Under the pieces are notes generated by a model. That model made no database searches, had not been told where the DNA came from, and saw only the letters and a list, made by a program, of their open reading frames with translations. Below are positions 26,904 to 38,822 of a DNA stretch of 64,000 bases, piece by piece. The translations under genes were made by a program, and so were the position numbers. Numbering within the stretch: the first letter of the stretch is position 1; every line of letters starts with the position of its first letter. Origin of the DNA: JAXLYE01 sp046351595. Lineage in GTDB: Bacteria > Myxococcota_A > Polyangia > Palsa-1104 > JAEUJZ01. The stretch is from assembly GCA_046351595.1 (NCBI GenBank), contig JAXLYE010000001.1:1798001-1862000 (forward strand). The letters run 5' to 3'.

Positions 26904-27178
26904 CCGCACGCACGCCTCGCCGGCACACCTCGCCGGCTGCCCGCCTGCTCGCTCGATATTTTGCGATTGCAACAGCTCGCGGCTTGGCGCTAAAGATGCG
27001 CTGTTGCAGGGAAGAGGCCGCTCAGCTGTGTAGATTGGTCCGTCCGTTAGCCGCATACCTGTGCCGGTTCATCTGAAAAACCCTTAAGGGAATCGTCAGA
27101 AGCCGGCGATTGGCCCCTAAGCAGCGCCGAGCGCTCCTGCAGCGTGCTGCCTATCGCTACCCGAAATCGGAGGCTCAA
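26904..27178 (+). promoter_or_regulatory. AT-richer upstream region of secreted peptidase, with inverted repeat
   Basis: A 275-base gap with locally lower GC than elsewhere in the window. An inverted repeat GCAACAGC (26969-26976) / GCTGTTGC (27000-27007), spaced by 23 bases, encloses TAAAGAT, a candidate -10 box, with TTGCAA as a possible -35. This looks like an operator over a promoter. A perfect palindrome CCCTTAAGGG lies near 27080. CGGAGG ends just before the ATG at 27179. Confidence 0.4.
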
Positions 27179-27712
27179 ATGACGCTGCGCAAGTTCCTCG
27201 TTCTGACCGCCGGCACGCTCGCGGTCAGCCTGTTGTCCGTCTCGACCGCCTACGCCGACGGCTCGGACGCCGAGGACACCGGCGACGAGTTCGCGCCCGA
27301 GCAGGTCGACCCGGACCCGGCCAAGCTGTCGCAGTCGCAGGCCGAGTCGCGCATCCGCGCCGCCGGCATCAGCGTCTACTCCAGCGGCGGCTGCACCAAC
27401 CGCAATAAGTCGAACTGCACGTCGTTCGAGCAGATCAACGACTCAACCGTCAGCGGCATCATCACCCTGAAGTCGGCCAGCGGCTGCGCTATCACCATTA
27501 CCGGCGGCACCGAAACCGGCCACGCCTCCGGCACCTACAGCCACTGGAACGGCTATAAGGTTGATATCTCGATAACCAGCTGCATCAGCTCGTACATCAC
27601 GAGAAATTTCACCTATCAGGGCAAGCGCGGAGACGGCGCGCCGCTGTACAAGTCCGCCGCCGGCAACCTCTACGCCAACGAGGGCAGCCACTGGGACATC
27701 ACCTACTTCTAG
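27179..27712 (+). CDS. Secreted peptidase M15-like (LAS-fold) protein
   Basis: A 177-residue exported protein: signal peptide ending VSTAYA, then a charged linker. SHWNGYKVD has the spacing of the zinc motif SxHxxGxxxD of D-Ala-D-Ala carboxypeptidases/M15 peptidases, and the C-terminal GSHWDITY resembles the second zinc-His motif. Four Cys likely form disulfides. This fits a small secreted cell-wall or peptide hydrolase resembling proteins common in actinomycetes. The codons are less GC-biased than in neighbours (for example AAG GTT GAT ATC TCG ATA ACC), which suggests recent transfer. Its last 14 bases overlap the next, convergent gene. Confidence 0.65.
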   Translation: MTLRKFLVLTAGTLAVSLLSVSTAYADGSDAEDTGDEFAPEQVDPDPAKLSQSQAESRIRAAGISVYSSGGCTNRNKSNCTSFEQINDSTVSGIITLKSASGCAITITGGTETGHASGTYSHWNGYKVDISITSCISSYITRNFTYQGKRGDGAPLYKSAAGNLYANEGSHWDITYF

Positions 27713-29633
27713 GCTGGAACCAGTAGCGGCTCGTCGCGCCGACCTGCAGGCGGACGAGCCGCGCCGGCCCGCGCAGCACGAGCTCGCCGACGCGGTGGGC
27801 GCGCCCGGCCGGCAAGGTCACCCGCAGCCCCCCCGCCTCACGCCGCACCGGCAGCACCTCGCCGTCCCAGCGCACCTCGATCGTCTTGTCTGAATCTCCG
27901 TCGGGAAACTCGCCCGCAAGGCGCAGCTCCAGCGGCTCGCGCGCGAAGGGCTGCAGGAGCAGCCGCAGCTCGCCGCGCACGGTCACGCCGTCGGGGCCCG
28001 GCTCGCCGCCGGCGGCGATGAGCGCGAGGCCGCTCGCCTCGGGCGGGACGAAGCTCCAGTCGACGCCCGAGAGCGCGAAGTCGTGCTCGTTGCGCTCGGC
28101 CAGGTAGCTGCCGTCGACCGACTCCCACGCGGTCGCGGGCGCGTGGTGGCGCAGGGCGAACAGCCAGCCCGCCGGCTGCACCAGCGGGTTGCCGAGGCGC
28201 AGCGCCTGCACCAGCCAGCGCGGGCCGCCGAGCTTCTCGACCCACAACGCCGCCGGCCGCGCCTGCAGCGCCGAGTTGGGCAGGACCCGCCGCCGCCACA
28301 GCTCGACCAGCGCACCGCCAAAGAGCACGCAGCCGAGCACCGCCGCCGCCACGACGGAGGACAGCAGCCGCCGGCCGCGCCGCGCGCCCGCCGCCCGATC
28401 CAGCAACAGCGCCGTCCCCAGACCGAAGAACACCGCCAGGTCCGAGAGCCGGCGCGCGCCGAAGCTGAACGTGCCGTGCCAGGCCCACGACGAGGCCACG
28501 ACGTAGACGTCGGCCGCGCTCACGCACAGCGCGCCCATCGCGAGCGCCCGCGTCGCCGCCGGCCCCCGCAAGAGCCCGAGCCCCAGCCCGGCGAACCCGA
28601 GATAGGCCAGCGGTGTCCACGGGAACAGGCCCGCGCGCATCGAGAACAGCACCTCGAGCAGCGCCGGCTCGGTGAAGCGCATCGGCTCGATGTGGAACGG
28701 CCGCACCAGCCAGCCGAAGTAGGCGGCCCAGACCAGGAGCTGCGGCAAAAAGGCCAGCCCCGCCGCGGCGCCGAGCACGAGCCCGGCGCGCAGCCCCTTG
28801 CACACCGTGCGCCCGTCGCGATGCCGCAGCGCGCGCACCAGCACGAGCAAGAGCTCGAGCCCCGGCAGCACCAGGAACACCAGCTCCTGCGGCCGCATCA
28901 GCATCGCCAGCCCGCCGAGCAGCCCGAGCCGCACAAAACGCGCCGCCGCCAGCGACCGCGGCCCGCCGGAGCGCCGTCCGTTGTCCCAGCGCTCGACGAA
29001 CAGCGCGGTCGCGGCGAAGGCCAGCGCGTGCTGGTAGTGCGGCTGCTCGGTCGCGTACCATAAGACCGGCGTCGCCAGCACCGAGGCCGCCGCGCCGAGG
29101 GTGGCCGCGACCTCGCTCGTGTGCCGGCGCAGCAGGCGGTGCACCACGAACATCCCGAGGATCGCGCCCAGCGCCGAGACCAGGCCGGTGTACAGCATCT
29201 GCCCGGTGTGCGGCTCGAACGGCTCGGGCCCGAGCATCCGTGGATCCGCGCCGAGCCCGCGCAGCGCCGCTACCGCGACGGCTTTTGTGCCCTCGCCCAG
29301 GCAGTACAGCGGCAGCATGGCCAGCGCCGGGCCGATGGGCGCGCGGTTGAGCTTGTGGCCGTGCGGCCCGGTGTCCATGCGCTCGAGGTCGTGCGGCAGC
29401 GCGTGCCGCATGTCGACGGTGCGGAACACCGCCAGGCTCGGCAGGTAGTGGAACGAGTAGAAGCCGTCGCCCTGCGCCTTGGCGCCGTACAGGCCCTGCG
29501 GCGTCAGCAGGTAGTAGCCGAGCACCAGCGCCGCGATCAGCGCCAGTACGCCGCGCGCCCACCGCGGCGCGGCACGGCGCTCCGGCGCCGCCTGCTCGCG
29601 GCCCGGGGCCGGCTCCGCAGCGTGCCCGGACAC
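27699..29633 (-). CDS. Polytopic membrane protein, glycosyltransferase-like, unknown function
   Basis: A 644-residue integral membrane protein with about ten to twelve hydrophobic segments followed by a soluble C-terminal region of roughly 170 residues. The architecture resembles GT-C type membrane glycosyltransferases (PMT/ArnT class), but the usual acidic DD/DE motif of loop 1 is not obvious, so the call is uncertain. GTG 29633 begins VSGHAAEPA 2 bases after the uvrC stop, so translation is probably coupled to uvrC. The stop overlaps the 3' end of the convergent peptidase gene by 14 bases. Confidence 0.6.
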   Translation of the reverse strand: MSGHAAEPAPGREQAAPERRAAPRWARGVLALIAALVLGYYLLTPQGLYGAKAQGDGFYSFHYLPSLAVFRTVDMRHALPHDLERMDTGPHGHKLNRAPIGPALAMLPLYCLGEGTKAVAVAALRGLGADPRMLGPEPFEPHTGQMLYTGLVSALGAILGMFVVHRLLRRHTSEVAATLGAAASVLATPVLWYATEQPHYQHALAFAATALFVERWDNGRRSGGPRSLAAARFVRLGLLGGLAMLMRPQELVFLVLPGLELLLVLVRALRHRDGRTVCKGLRAGLVLGAAAGLAFLPQLLVWAAYFGWLVRPFHIEPMRFTEPALLEVLFSMRAGLFPWTPLAYLGFAGLGLGLLRGPAATRALAMGALCVSAADVYVVASSWAWHGTFSFGARRLSDLAVFFGLGTALLLDRAAGARRGRRLLSSVVAAAVLGCVLFGGALVELWRRRVLPNSALQARPAALWVEKLGGPRWLVQALRLGNPLVQPAGWLFALRHHAPATAWESVDGSYLAERNEHDFALSGVDWSFVPPEASGLALIAAGGEPGPDGVTVRGELRLLLQPFAREPLELRLAGEFPDGDSDKTIEVRWDGEVLPVRREAGGLRVTLPAGRAHRVGELVLRGPARLVRLQVGATSRYWFQPRSR

Positions 29634-29635
29634 GG

Positions 29636-32254
<2,619 letters not shown>

Positions 32255-32290
32255 GACCGGAGCTTAACAAAAGGCCGCGGCGCTCGCGCC

Positions 32291-32947
32291 CTAGCGGCTC
32301 GCCCGCGCCACCGCCCGCCGCAGCGCCCGCCGCATGTCGACGAGGAACTGGTCCTTCTGCGGCCCGCGCGCCACCCAAGCCGGGATCGAGCCGCCCGGCT
32401 CGCTGTAGCAGGTGTAGACCAGCACGCTGCCGCCGCTGCCGTCGGAAGAGACGGCCCAGGCGCCGCGGATCAGCGGCACCCGCACGTGGCCCTCGATCGG
32501 CGGCGGCCCGAGCGTATTGGCGGTCTCGAACAGCAGCCAGCGCGAGCCGGCCGGCGCCTCCTGCCCGGGCGGCGGCGCATCGGCGCGCCAGAAGCGCAGG
32601 GTGTAGTCGCGGTCCGAAACCAGCGGCGCGCGGATCTGATCGTAGAAGACGAGCTCGTGCTCGCTCTGCTTGAGCACCTGGCGCTTGCGCACCGTCGCCG
32701 GCAGGTCTTCGAAGACGCCGTTCCAGATGGCGTCGAGCACGGCCTGCGGCGGCGCCGGCGTGCGCGCGGTGGCGCGCAGCTCGTAGAACGAGGTGCCGGG
32801 CGCGGGCCGCCGCTCCAGGTCGATGCCGTCGGTGGTGCCGATCTTCTGCCAGGTCGACTCGGCCGCGGCCACGCCGTCGCCGAGCGTCCCCAAGAAGGCC
32901 AGCGCCCCGAGCAGCACGTTCCGACGGACGATCTCGCACGCAGGCAT
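32291..32947 (-). CDS. START-domain (SRPBCC fold) secreted lipid-binding-like protein
   Basis: A 218-residue protein with an N-terminal hydrophobic leader (VLLGALAFLGTLGDGVAAAE) and a START-like domain (TDGIDLERRPAPG, APLVSDRDYTLRFW, YSEPGGSIPAW). START domains hold a lipid or other hydrophobic ligand in a helix-grip pocket. Export to the periplasm is inferred. ATG 32947 is chosen because GGAGG ends 6 bases upstream; a Met two codons earlier overlaps that motif. It lies 36 bases upstream of uvrC on the same strand. Confidence 0.75.
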   Translation of the reverse strand: MPACEIVRRNVLLGALAFLGTLGDGVAAAESTWQKIGTTDGIDLERRPAPGTSFYELRATARTPAPPQAVLDAIWNGVFEDLPATVRKRQVLKQSEHELVFYDQIRAPLVSDRDYTLRFWRADAPPPGQEAPAGSRWLLFETANTLGPPPIEGHVRVPLIRGAWAVSSDGSGGSVLVYTCYSEPGGSIPAWVARGPQKDQFLVDMRRALRRAVARASR

Positions 32948-33073
32948 CGGCATCCTCCAGGGTCACGGAGGCCGCGAGGGCCTCCGGCAGAGCGCTCCAA
33001 CAACGATCCTTACGGACCTCACGTCATCGGGAGACACCGGGCGGCGCCGGGCGCCTGGGCCGCGCCCCCGGCG

Positions 33074-36000
33074 CTAGCTCGACTCGCCGCTGTCGTCACC
33101 CGACGGCATGTAGACCGGCTCCAGCCCCAGCGACTGGCCGACCTGCAGCACACGCTGCACCCGCCGCGCGTCGAGCTGCGGCACACCCTCGCCGCCCGGC
33201 TGCGACGCCGCGCCCTCGCCGGCCCCGGCCGGGCCCGCGGACCCGCCCAGACGCAGGAGCTCCGCGCGCAGCCGATCGTTGTCGGAGCTGAGCTCGGCGA
33301 TCTGCTGCTGCAGCTCGGCGGCACGGCCCTGCGCCTCGTCGCGCTCGCGCGCCATGTGCGAGCCGGTCTCGGACAGCCGCGTCGCCCGCGCCCGCTCGCG
33401 CAGCGCCGTCGCCACGACGTCCTCGCCCTGCTGCTCGCGCCGGCTCGCCTCTTCGATCAGGTCACCGGCCCGGCGCCGCGCATCCTGCAGCTCGCTCTGC
33501 AGCCGCGTCACCTCGGCGCTCGGCGGCGCACTGCCCTCCAGCGCGGCGAGGCGGCGGTCGCGATCGGTCAGCTCGGCGCGCAGCGCCTCGGCCTCGCGGT
33601 CGCGCTCGGACAGCCGCACGCGCAGCTGGCGCGCCCGCTCGGCGCGGGCGTAGGCCTCGCGCTCGACCTCGGCGAGCAGCCGCCCCAGGGCGTCCCGCTC
33701 GGCCCGCAGATCCGTCAGCGAGCGCTCGCGCTGCTGCAGCTCCTCCTGCAGCTTGTGCACCTCGGCCGCGCCGCGCCGCACGCTGCCCTCCCCGCCGCGC
33801 AGCTCGTCCTCCAGCGAGTCGACCTGGCGCTGCTCGTGCTCGGCGCGCTCGCGGGCCTCGGACAGCGCCTGCTCCAGCTGTGCCACCGCGCTGCGCAGCT
33901 CCTCGACGCGAGACTGCGCCTCGTCGGCCGCCTGCTGCGCCGCCTGCCGCGCCGAGCGCTCCTCGGTCAGCGCCCGCTCGGCCGCGCTGCGCACCGACAG
34001 GAGCGCCGCCGCGCCCTCCTCCTTCACCCGCGCGACCTCCTCGGCCAGCGCCAGATCGCCCGTGGCGCCCGGCTCCAGCGTCGAGGTGGTCCAGCGCAGC
34101 GCGTCCAGCTCGGCCTTGAGCTGCGCCGCCTGCTGCACCGCCGTGTCACGCTCGCCGCGCAGCTCCTTGAGCAGGCCCTGCGCCTCCTTGCGCTCGGCCT
34201 CGGTGCGGTGCAGCTCCTCGCGCAGCTGCACGGCCTTGCGCGTCGCCTCTTCCATGGCCCGCGTCATCTCGACCGAGGCGAGCTTGCGCGCGTCGCGCAG
34301 CTTGCGCACGGTGTCCTCGCGGACCTCGGCGGCCGCGGCCTCGGCCTCGGAGCGCGCCTTCATGTGCTTCCACGTCTCGCGCTCGGCGTCGGTCACCTTG
34401 TCCTTGAGCCGGGCGTTCTCGGCCTCGAGCTCGGCGATGCGCGCCTGCAGCGCCGACAGCTCCTGCGTGCGCGAGGGCAGCTTCGGCGCCGTCGCCACGG
34501 TCACCGGCGCGGTCGGCATGTCTCCCACCGGCATCGGCACGCCGTCGTCGACGGGGGCGCCGCGCCCGCGCTGCGCCTCGGCGGCCCGCAGCGCCTCGAG
34601 ATCGCGCTGCGCCGCCACAAGCTGCGCCTTGAGCTGCTGCGCCTCGGCCTGAGCCGTCACCAGCTGCTCCGCCGCGGCCGCGCGCTCACGCTCGGTGCGG
34701 GCGGCGCTGGTGTCGCGCTCGGCCTCGCGCTCCTGCTGACCGCGCTCCCAGTCCAGCCGCTCGCTGCGCAGCGCCTGCTCGCGCCGCTCGTGCTGCAGCT
34801 TCTCCTGCGCGATGCGCTGCTCGGTCTGCTCCAGCTCGGCCCGCAGCACCACCAGCTCGCGCCGCTCGGCCTCGAGCTCACGCTGCCGCGCCTCGAGCTG
34901 CGCCGCGAGCGCCGCGTCCTGCGCGCGCTGCTGCAGCTCGCCGCGGGCGCGCAAGAGCAGCCCCTCGACCTCGGCGAGCCGCTGGCGCGCCTGGCGCTCG
35001 GCACCGGCCGCCTGCTCGGCCCGCTGCTCGGCCGCGCTCACGCGCTCCTGCAGCCGCGGCAGCTCGCGCGCCTGCTCCTCGAGCTCGGCCACGAACGCCT
35101 CGCGCTCCTCGAGCGCGGTGCGCAGCTCGCGCATCTGCTTCTCGTGCAGCAGCGCGCCCTGCGCCCGCTCCGCCTCGGAGCGCTCGTGCTGCCGGAGCTG
35201 CTCCTCGATCTCGGCGCGCTGCGCCTTGGCCTTGTGCAGCGCCTGCTCCAGATCGGCCTTCTGCTTCTGCAGCGCCGCGGCCGCGGCCTCGCCGACCTGC
35301 TGCTGCTGCTCGCGCCGCTCGCACAGCGCCTGCAGATCGAGCAGCTTGGCCTTGAGCTCCTCGCGCTCGCGCCGCAGCCCGCCCGTCTCGACGGTGGTGC
35401 GCTCACGCTCGCCCGTCAGCTTGTCGCGCTCGGCCAGAAGCCGGTCCTTCTCGCCGGCCAGCTTGTCGCGCTCGGCCAGAAGCTTGTCGCGCTCCCCGGC
35501 CAGGCGGTCCTTCTCGCCGGCCAGCTTGTCGCGCTCGGCGGCGACCGCGGGGTCGGCGACCTTGACCTCGACGCGCTCGACGACCTTCTCGGTGCGGGCC
35601 TGAAGCTCCAGGGCCGCGCGCGGCAGCCGCACCACGGCGTAGGGGCGATCGCCGCGGATGGCGCCGGCCACCGCGACGTAGTCCTCGGGCGCATCGGGCG
35701 GCGCCATGCTGTCGTCGAGCACCAGCGGCGGCTCGGCGACACCCAGCGGCGCCAGCGACGAGGCGAAGAACGGCGCCTGGCCGAGCATCACCACCGGGCC
35801 GAGCCCGGCCGCGTTCAGCGCGTCGAGCAGCTCGAAGTAGCCGACCGCGCCGGCGTCCGCCGGGAACGCCTCTTTCGAGCGCGCCGCCGCGACCACGAGG
35901 CCGCCCGGGACCAGCGCCCGCTTGACCTCGCCGAGGAACGCCGACGAGAGCAAGAGCGCCCGATCGCTGGGCAGGAAGATGACGTCGAAGCGCGCCTCAC

Positions 36001-36337
36001 CGAAGAGGCGGCGCAGCCCGTCGGGAGAGAACAGGCTGGCGCGATCGACCGGGCGCTGCGCCAGCTTGGGGTGGCGCTGCACGCCGACCGCGCCCGCGAG
36101 CACCAGGCCGATCGCCGCCTGCGCCCCGCGCTCGAGCAGGAGCTGCGCGCCCTCGCCGTCGCCGCCGATGTCGAGCAGGCGCCGCCCGCGGCAGAGCTCC
36201 GCGGCGTACAGGTAGCGCGCCAGGCGCTGGTGCCGCTCCGAGAGCGGGCGGGTGGAGGCGAGGGCCTTACCAGAGCCGCCGGCGGGCGAGCCAGCGGAGG
36301 GAGCGGAGGCAGCAGGGGCTTGTTCGGTCGTGGACAT
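33074..36337 (-). CDS. Methyltransferase-fold domain fused to ~800-residue coiled coil
   Basis: A 1087-residue protein. The first 230 or so residues look like a Rossmann methyltransferase: RRLLDIGGDGEGAQLLLE (motif I-like), FDVIFLPSDR and ALVPGGLVVAAARS. Motif I is altered relative to DxGxGxG, so binding of S-adenosylmethionine is uncertain. From about 265 a continuous Glu/Lys/Arg/Leu heptad-repeat coiled coil runs to about 1050; it opens with exact heptads such as RDKLAGEKDRLAGE. The design, a globular N-terminal pseudo-enzyme plus a long coil, recalls AglZ and FrzS, which organise gliding motility, but no sequence relationship to them is claimed. No signal peptide, presumably cytosolic. Confidence 0.7.
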   Translation of the reverse strand: MSTTEQAPAASAPSAGSPAGGSGKALASTRPLSERHQRLARYLYAAELCRGRRLLDIGGDGEGAQLLLERGAQAAIGLVLAGAVGVQRHPKLAQRPVDRASLFSPDGLRRLFGEARFDVIFLPSDRALLLSSAFLGEVKRALVPGGLVVAAARSKEAFPADAGAVGYFELLDALNAAGLGPVVMLGQAPFFASSLAPLGVAEPPLVLDDSMAPPDAPEDYVAVAGAIRGDRPYAVVRLPRAALELQARTEKVVERVEVKVADPAVAAERDKLAGEKDRLAGERDKLLAERDKLAGEKDRLLAERDKLTGERERTTVETGGLRREREELKAKLLDLQALCERREQQQQVGEAAAAALQKQKADLEQALHKAKAQRAEIEEQLRQHERSEAERAQGALLHEKQMRELRTALEEREAFVAELEEQARELPRLQERVSAAEQRAEQAAGAERQARQRLAEVEGLLLRARGELQQRAQDAALAAQLEARQRELEAERRELVVLRAELEQTEQRIAQEKLQHERREQALRSERLDWERGQQEREAERDTSAARTERERAAAAEQLVTAQAEAQQLKAQLVAAQRDLEALRAAEAQRGRGAPVDDGVPMPVGDMPTAPVTVATAPKLPSRTQELSALQARIAELEAENARLKDKVTDAERETWKHMKARSEAEAAAAEVREDTVRKLRDARKLASVEMTRAMEEATRKAVQLREELHRTEAERKEAQGLLKELRGERDTAVQQAAQLKAELDALRWTTSTLEPGATGDLALAEEVARVKEEGAAALLSVRSAAERALTEERSARQAAQQAADEAQSRVEELRSAVAQLEQALSEARERAEHEQRQVDSLEDELRGGEGSVRRGAAEVHKLQEELQQRERSLTDLRAERDALGRLLAEVEREAYARAERARQLRVRLSERDREAEALRAELTDRDRRLAALEGSAPPSAEVTRLQSELQDARRRAGDLIEEASRREQQGEDVVATALRERARATRLSETGSHMARERDEAQGRAAELQQQIAELSSDNDRLRAELLRLGGSAGPAGAGEGAASQPGGEGVPQLDARRVQRVLQVGQSLGLEPVYMPSGDDSGESS

Positions 36338-36726
36338 GTAGCAATCCGATGAGATTTTCGCGCCGGGCCCCAGGCCGCCGGCGGCCGTCGTGGCCGTCGT
36401 GCGCCGTCGTGTGAGCGTTCACCGCGCGGCGCCCCGCGGAACGGGGTCAAGCGCGGCCTGGTGGCGTTTAAGCGGAGGTGCGCGGATCGTGTACCACAAC
36501 CAGGCTGCTCCGCGAAGCTTCGTTGAGAAGGCAGGCTCGAAAAGGCTGCCTTTTTTCGGCGCTCGCGCGCTGGACTCCGGCCGTTCGGAGCCGCGCGGCA
36601 GGCCCCCGACAGGCCCGTGGCCGATCGCCCGGCAGGCGGCGCCCCCGTCGCCACGGCGGCCCGGCAGCGAGACGGGGCGCAGCGAGGTCGTTGAGCTCGG
36701 CCGGGCCGATCCGGTACAACCCAGGG
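36338..36726. other. Divergent intergenic region upstream of sulfur-carrier operon
   Basis: A 389-base region between the coiled-coil gene and the cysteine synthase gene. Apart from the terminator-like hairpin at 36528-36556 it shows no gene: a frame continuous with cysteine synthase is open from 36478 but encodes Arg-rich shadow sequence. A promoter for the operon must lie upstream of the hairpin if that hairpin is an attenuator. Confidence 0.5.
36528..36556 (+). terminator. Intrinsic terminator/attenuator in the leader of the cysteine synthase operon
   Basis: AAGGCAG (36528-36534) pairs with CTGCCTT (36546-36552), 7 bp, loop of 11 bases, followed directly by six T residues (36551-36556). 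This is a textbook rho-independent terminator on the plus strand. It lies 170 bases before the first gene of the operon and after no gene on that strand, so it may act as an attenuator. An upstream CTGCT (in CAGGCTGCTCC, 36501-36511) could pair with GGCAG and serve as antiterminator. Confidence 0.6.
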
Positions 36727-37731
<1,005 letters not shown>

Positions 37732-37741
37732 GCGGGCGGCC

Positions 37742-38512
37742 GTGCGCGTCTTGCTCGTCGGGGCCGGGGGGCTGGGATCGCCGGTGGCGCTGGCGCTCGT
37801 GCGGGCGCGCGAGGCGGCGCTCGGCCGGATCACGCTGCTCGACGGCGATCGCGTCGAGCTGTCGAACCTGCACCGCCAGCTCCTGCACGGCGAGCGCGAT
37901 CTGTTGCGGCGCAAGGTCGACTCGGGCGCCGAGCGGCTGCGCGCCCTGGGCCCGGGGCCCAGCGCGCCCGACGTCCGGCCCGACATTCGGCCGCTTGCCG
38001 AGCGGCTCGAGCCCGGCAACGCCGCGGCGCTGCTCGCCGAGCACGACCTGGTGATTGAGGGCAGCGACCAGCTGGAGACAAAGTTTTTGGTCAACGACGC
38101 GGCGCTCGCCGCGGGCGTGCCGGCGATCATCGGCGGCGTGGTAAAGTGGCGCGGCCAGGTGCTGACGGTGATGCCGCGGCCCCGGGCAGCAGAGCGGCCC
38201 GCGACCGCCTGCTACCGCTGCCTGTTCGAGGAGCCGCCGCCGCCCGGCCAGGTCGCAAGCTGCCAGCAGGCGGGCGTGCTCGGGCCGGCGTGCGGCGTGG
38301 TCGGCGGCGTGATGGCGGCCGAGGCGCTGCGCCTTATGCGCGGCGAGCCGCCGCTGCACGCCGGGGCGCTGGTCGTGCTCGAGCTCTTGTCGTGGCAGGC
38401 CCGCCGCGTGGCGCTAAGGCCGCGCCCGGGGTGCCCGGCCTGCGACGGTGCCAGCTGCGCAGCGCGGCCGGATTCTGCTATCGTCGCCGCACCCGCCCCG
38501 CACGGCGGCTGA
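37742..38512 (+). CDS. ThiF/MoeB-type E1-like enzyme lacking N-terminal Arg-finger helix
   Basis: A 256-residue adenylating enzyme for a ubiquitin-like sulfur carrier. It has GAGGLG (7-12), Asp36 in LLDGD, NLHRQ (42-46), Lys58, Asp109 in EGSDQ, and zinc pairs CYRC (157-160) and CPAC (231-234), with Cys174 in SCQQAGVLGP, where thioester Cys can sit. All of the nucleotide and zinc parts are intact. It begins directly at the first beta strand (GTG 37742) and lacks the 20-25 residue N-terminal helix whose Arg completes the partner's active site in MoeB and ThiF. It starts 10 bases after cysteine synthase. Confidence 0.88.
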   Translation: MRVLLVGAGGLGSPVALALVRAREAALGRITLLDGDRVELSNLHRQLLHGERDLLRRKVDSGAERLRALGPGPSAPDVRPDIRPLAERLEPGNAAALLAEHDLVIEGSDQLETKFLVNDAALAAGVPAIIGGVVKWRGQVLTVMPRPRAAERPATACYRCLFEEPPPPGQVASCQQAGVLGPACGVVGGVMAAEALRLMRGEPPLHAGALVVLELLSWQARRVALRPRPGCPACDGASCAARPDSAIVAAPAPHGG

Positions 38513-38533
38513 GCCCTCGAGGAGCGAAGATCC

Positions 38534-38809
38534 ATGGCCCACGTCAACATCCCCACGCCGCTGCGCCGCCTGACCCAGGGCAAGGAGTCCGTCGTCGTCG
38601 CCGGCGCCACCGTCCGCGAGCTGATCGAGAACCTGGAGGCGCAGCACCCGGGGCTGCGCGAGCGCCTGGTCGACGACAAGGGCCAGGTGCGGCGCTTCGT
38701 CAACATCTTCGTCGGCGACGAGGACATCCGCTTCCTCAAGCAGCTCGACACGCCGCTCGGCGACGGCACGCAGGTCTCGATCGTGCCGGCGATCGCCGGC
38801 GGGCGGTGA
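38534..38809 (+). CDS. CysO-like ubiquitin-fold sulfur carrier protein
   Basis: A 91-residue beta-grasp protein whose sequence (HVNIPTPLR, RRFVNIFVGDEDIRF, VSIVPAIAGGR) strongly resembles mycobacterial CysO, the carrier that delivers sulfur to cysteine synthase after E1 adenylation and thiocarboxylation of its C-terminal Gly-Gly. Here the protein ends GGR, one residue past the expected GG, so removal of the Arg would be needed before activation. No JAMM-type protease gene is seen in the window. It is 21 bases after the E1 gene. Confidence 0.88.
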   Translation: MAHVNIPTPLRRLTQGKESVVVAGATVRELIENLEAQHPGLRERLVDDKGQVRRFVNIFVGDEDIRFLKQLDTPLGDGTQVSIVPAIAGGR

Positions 38810-38822
38810 GCGGGCCCCGGCC

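Noticed and set aside
36478..36726. Longer N-terminus for cysteine synthase (start at 36478)
   Set aside because: The added 83 residues are Arg/Pro/Ala-rich shadow sequence and would run over a transcription terminator; the GTG at 36727 matches the family start.
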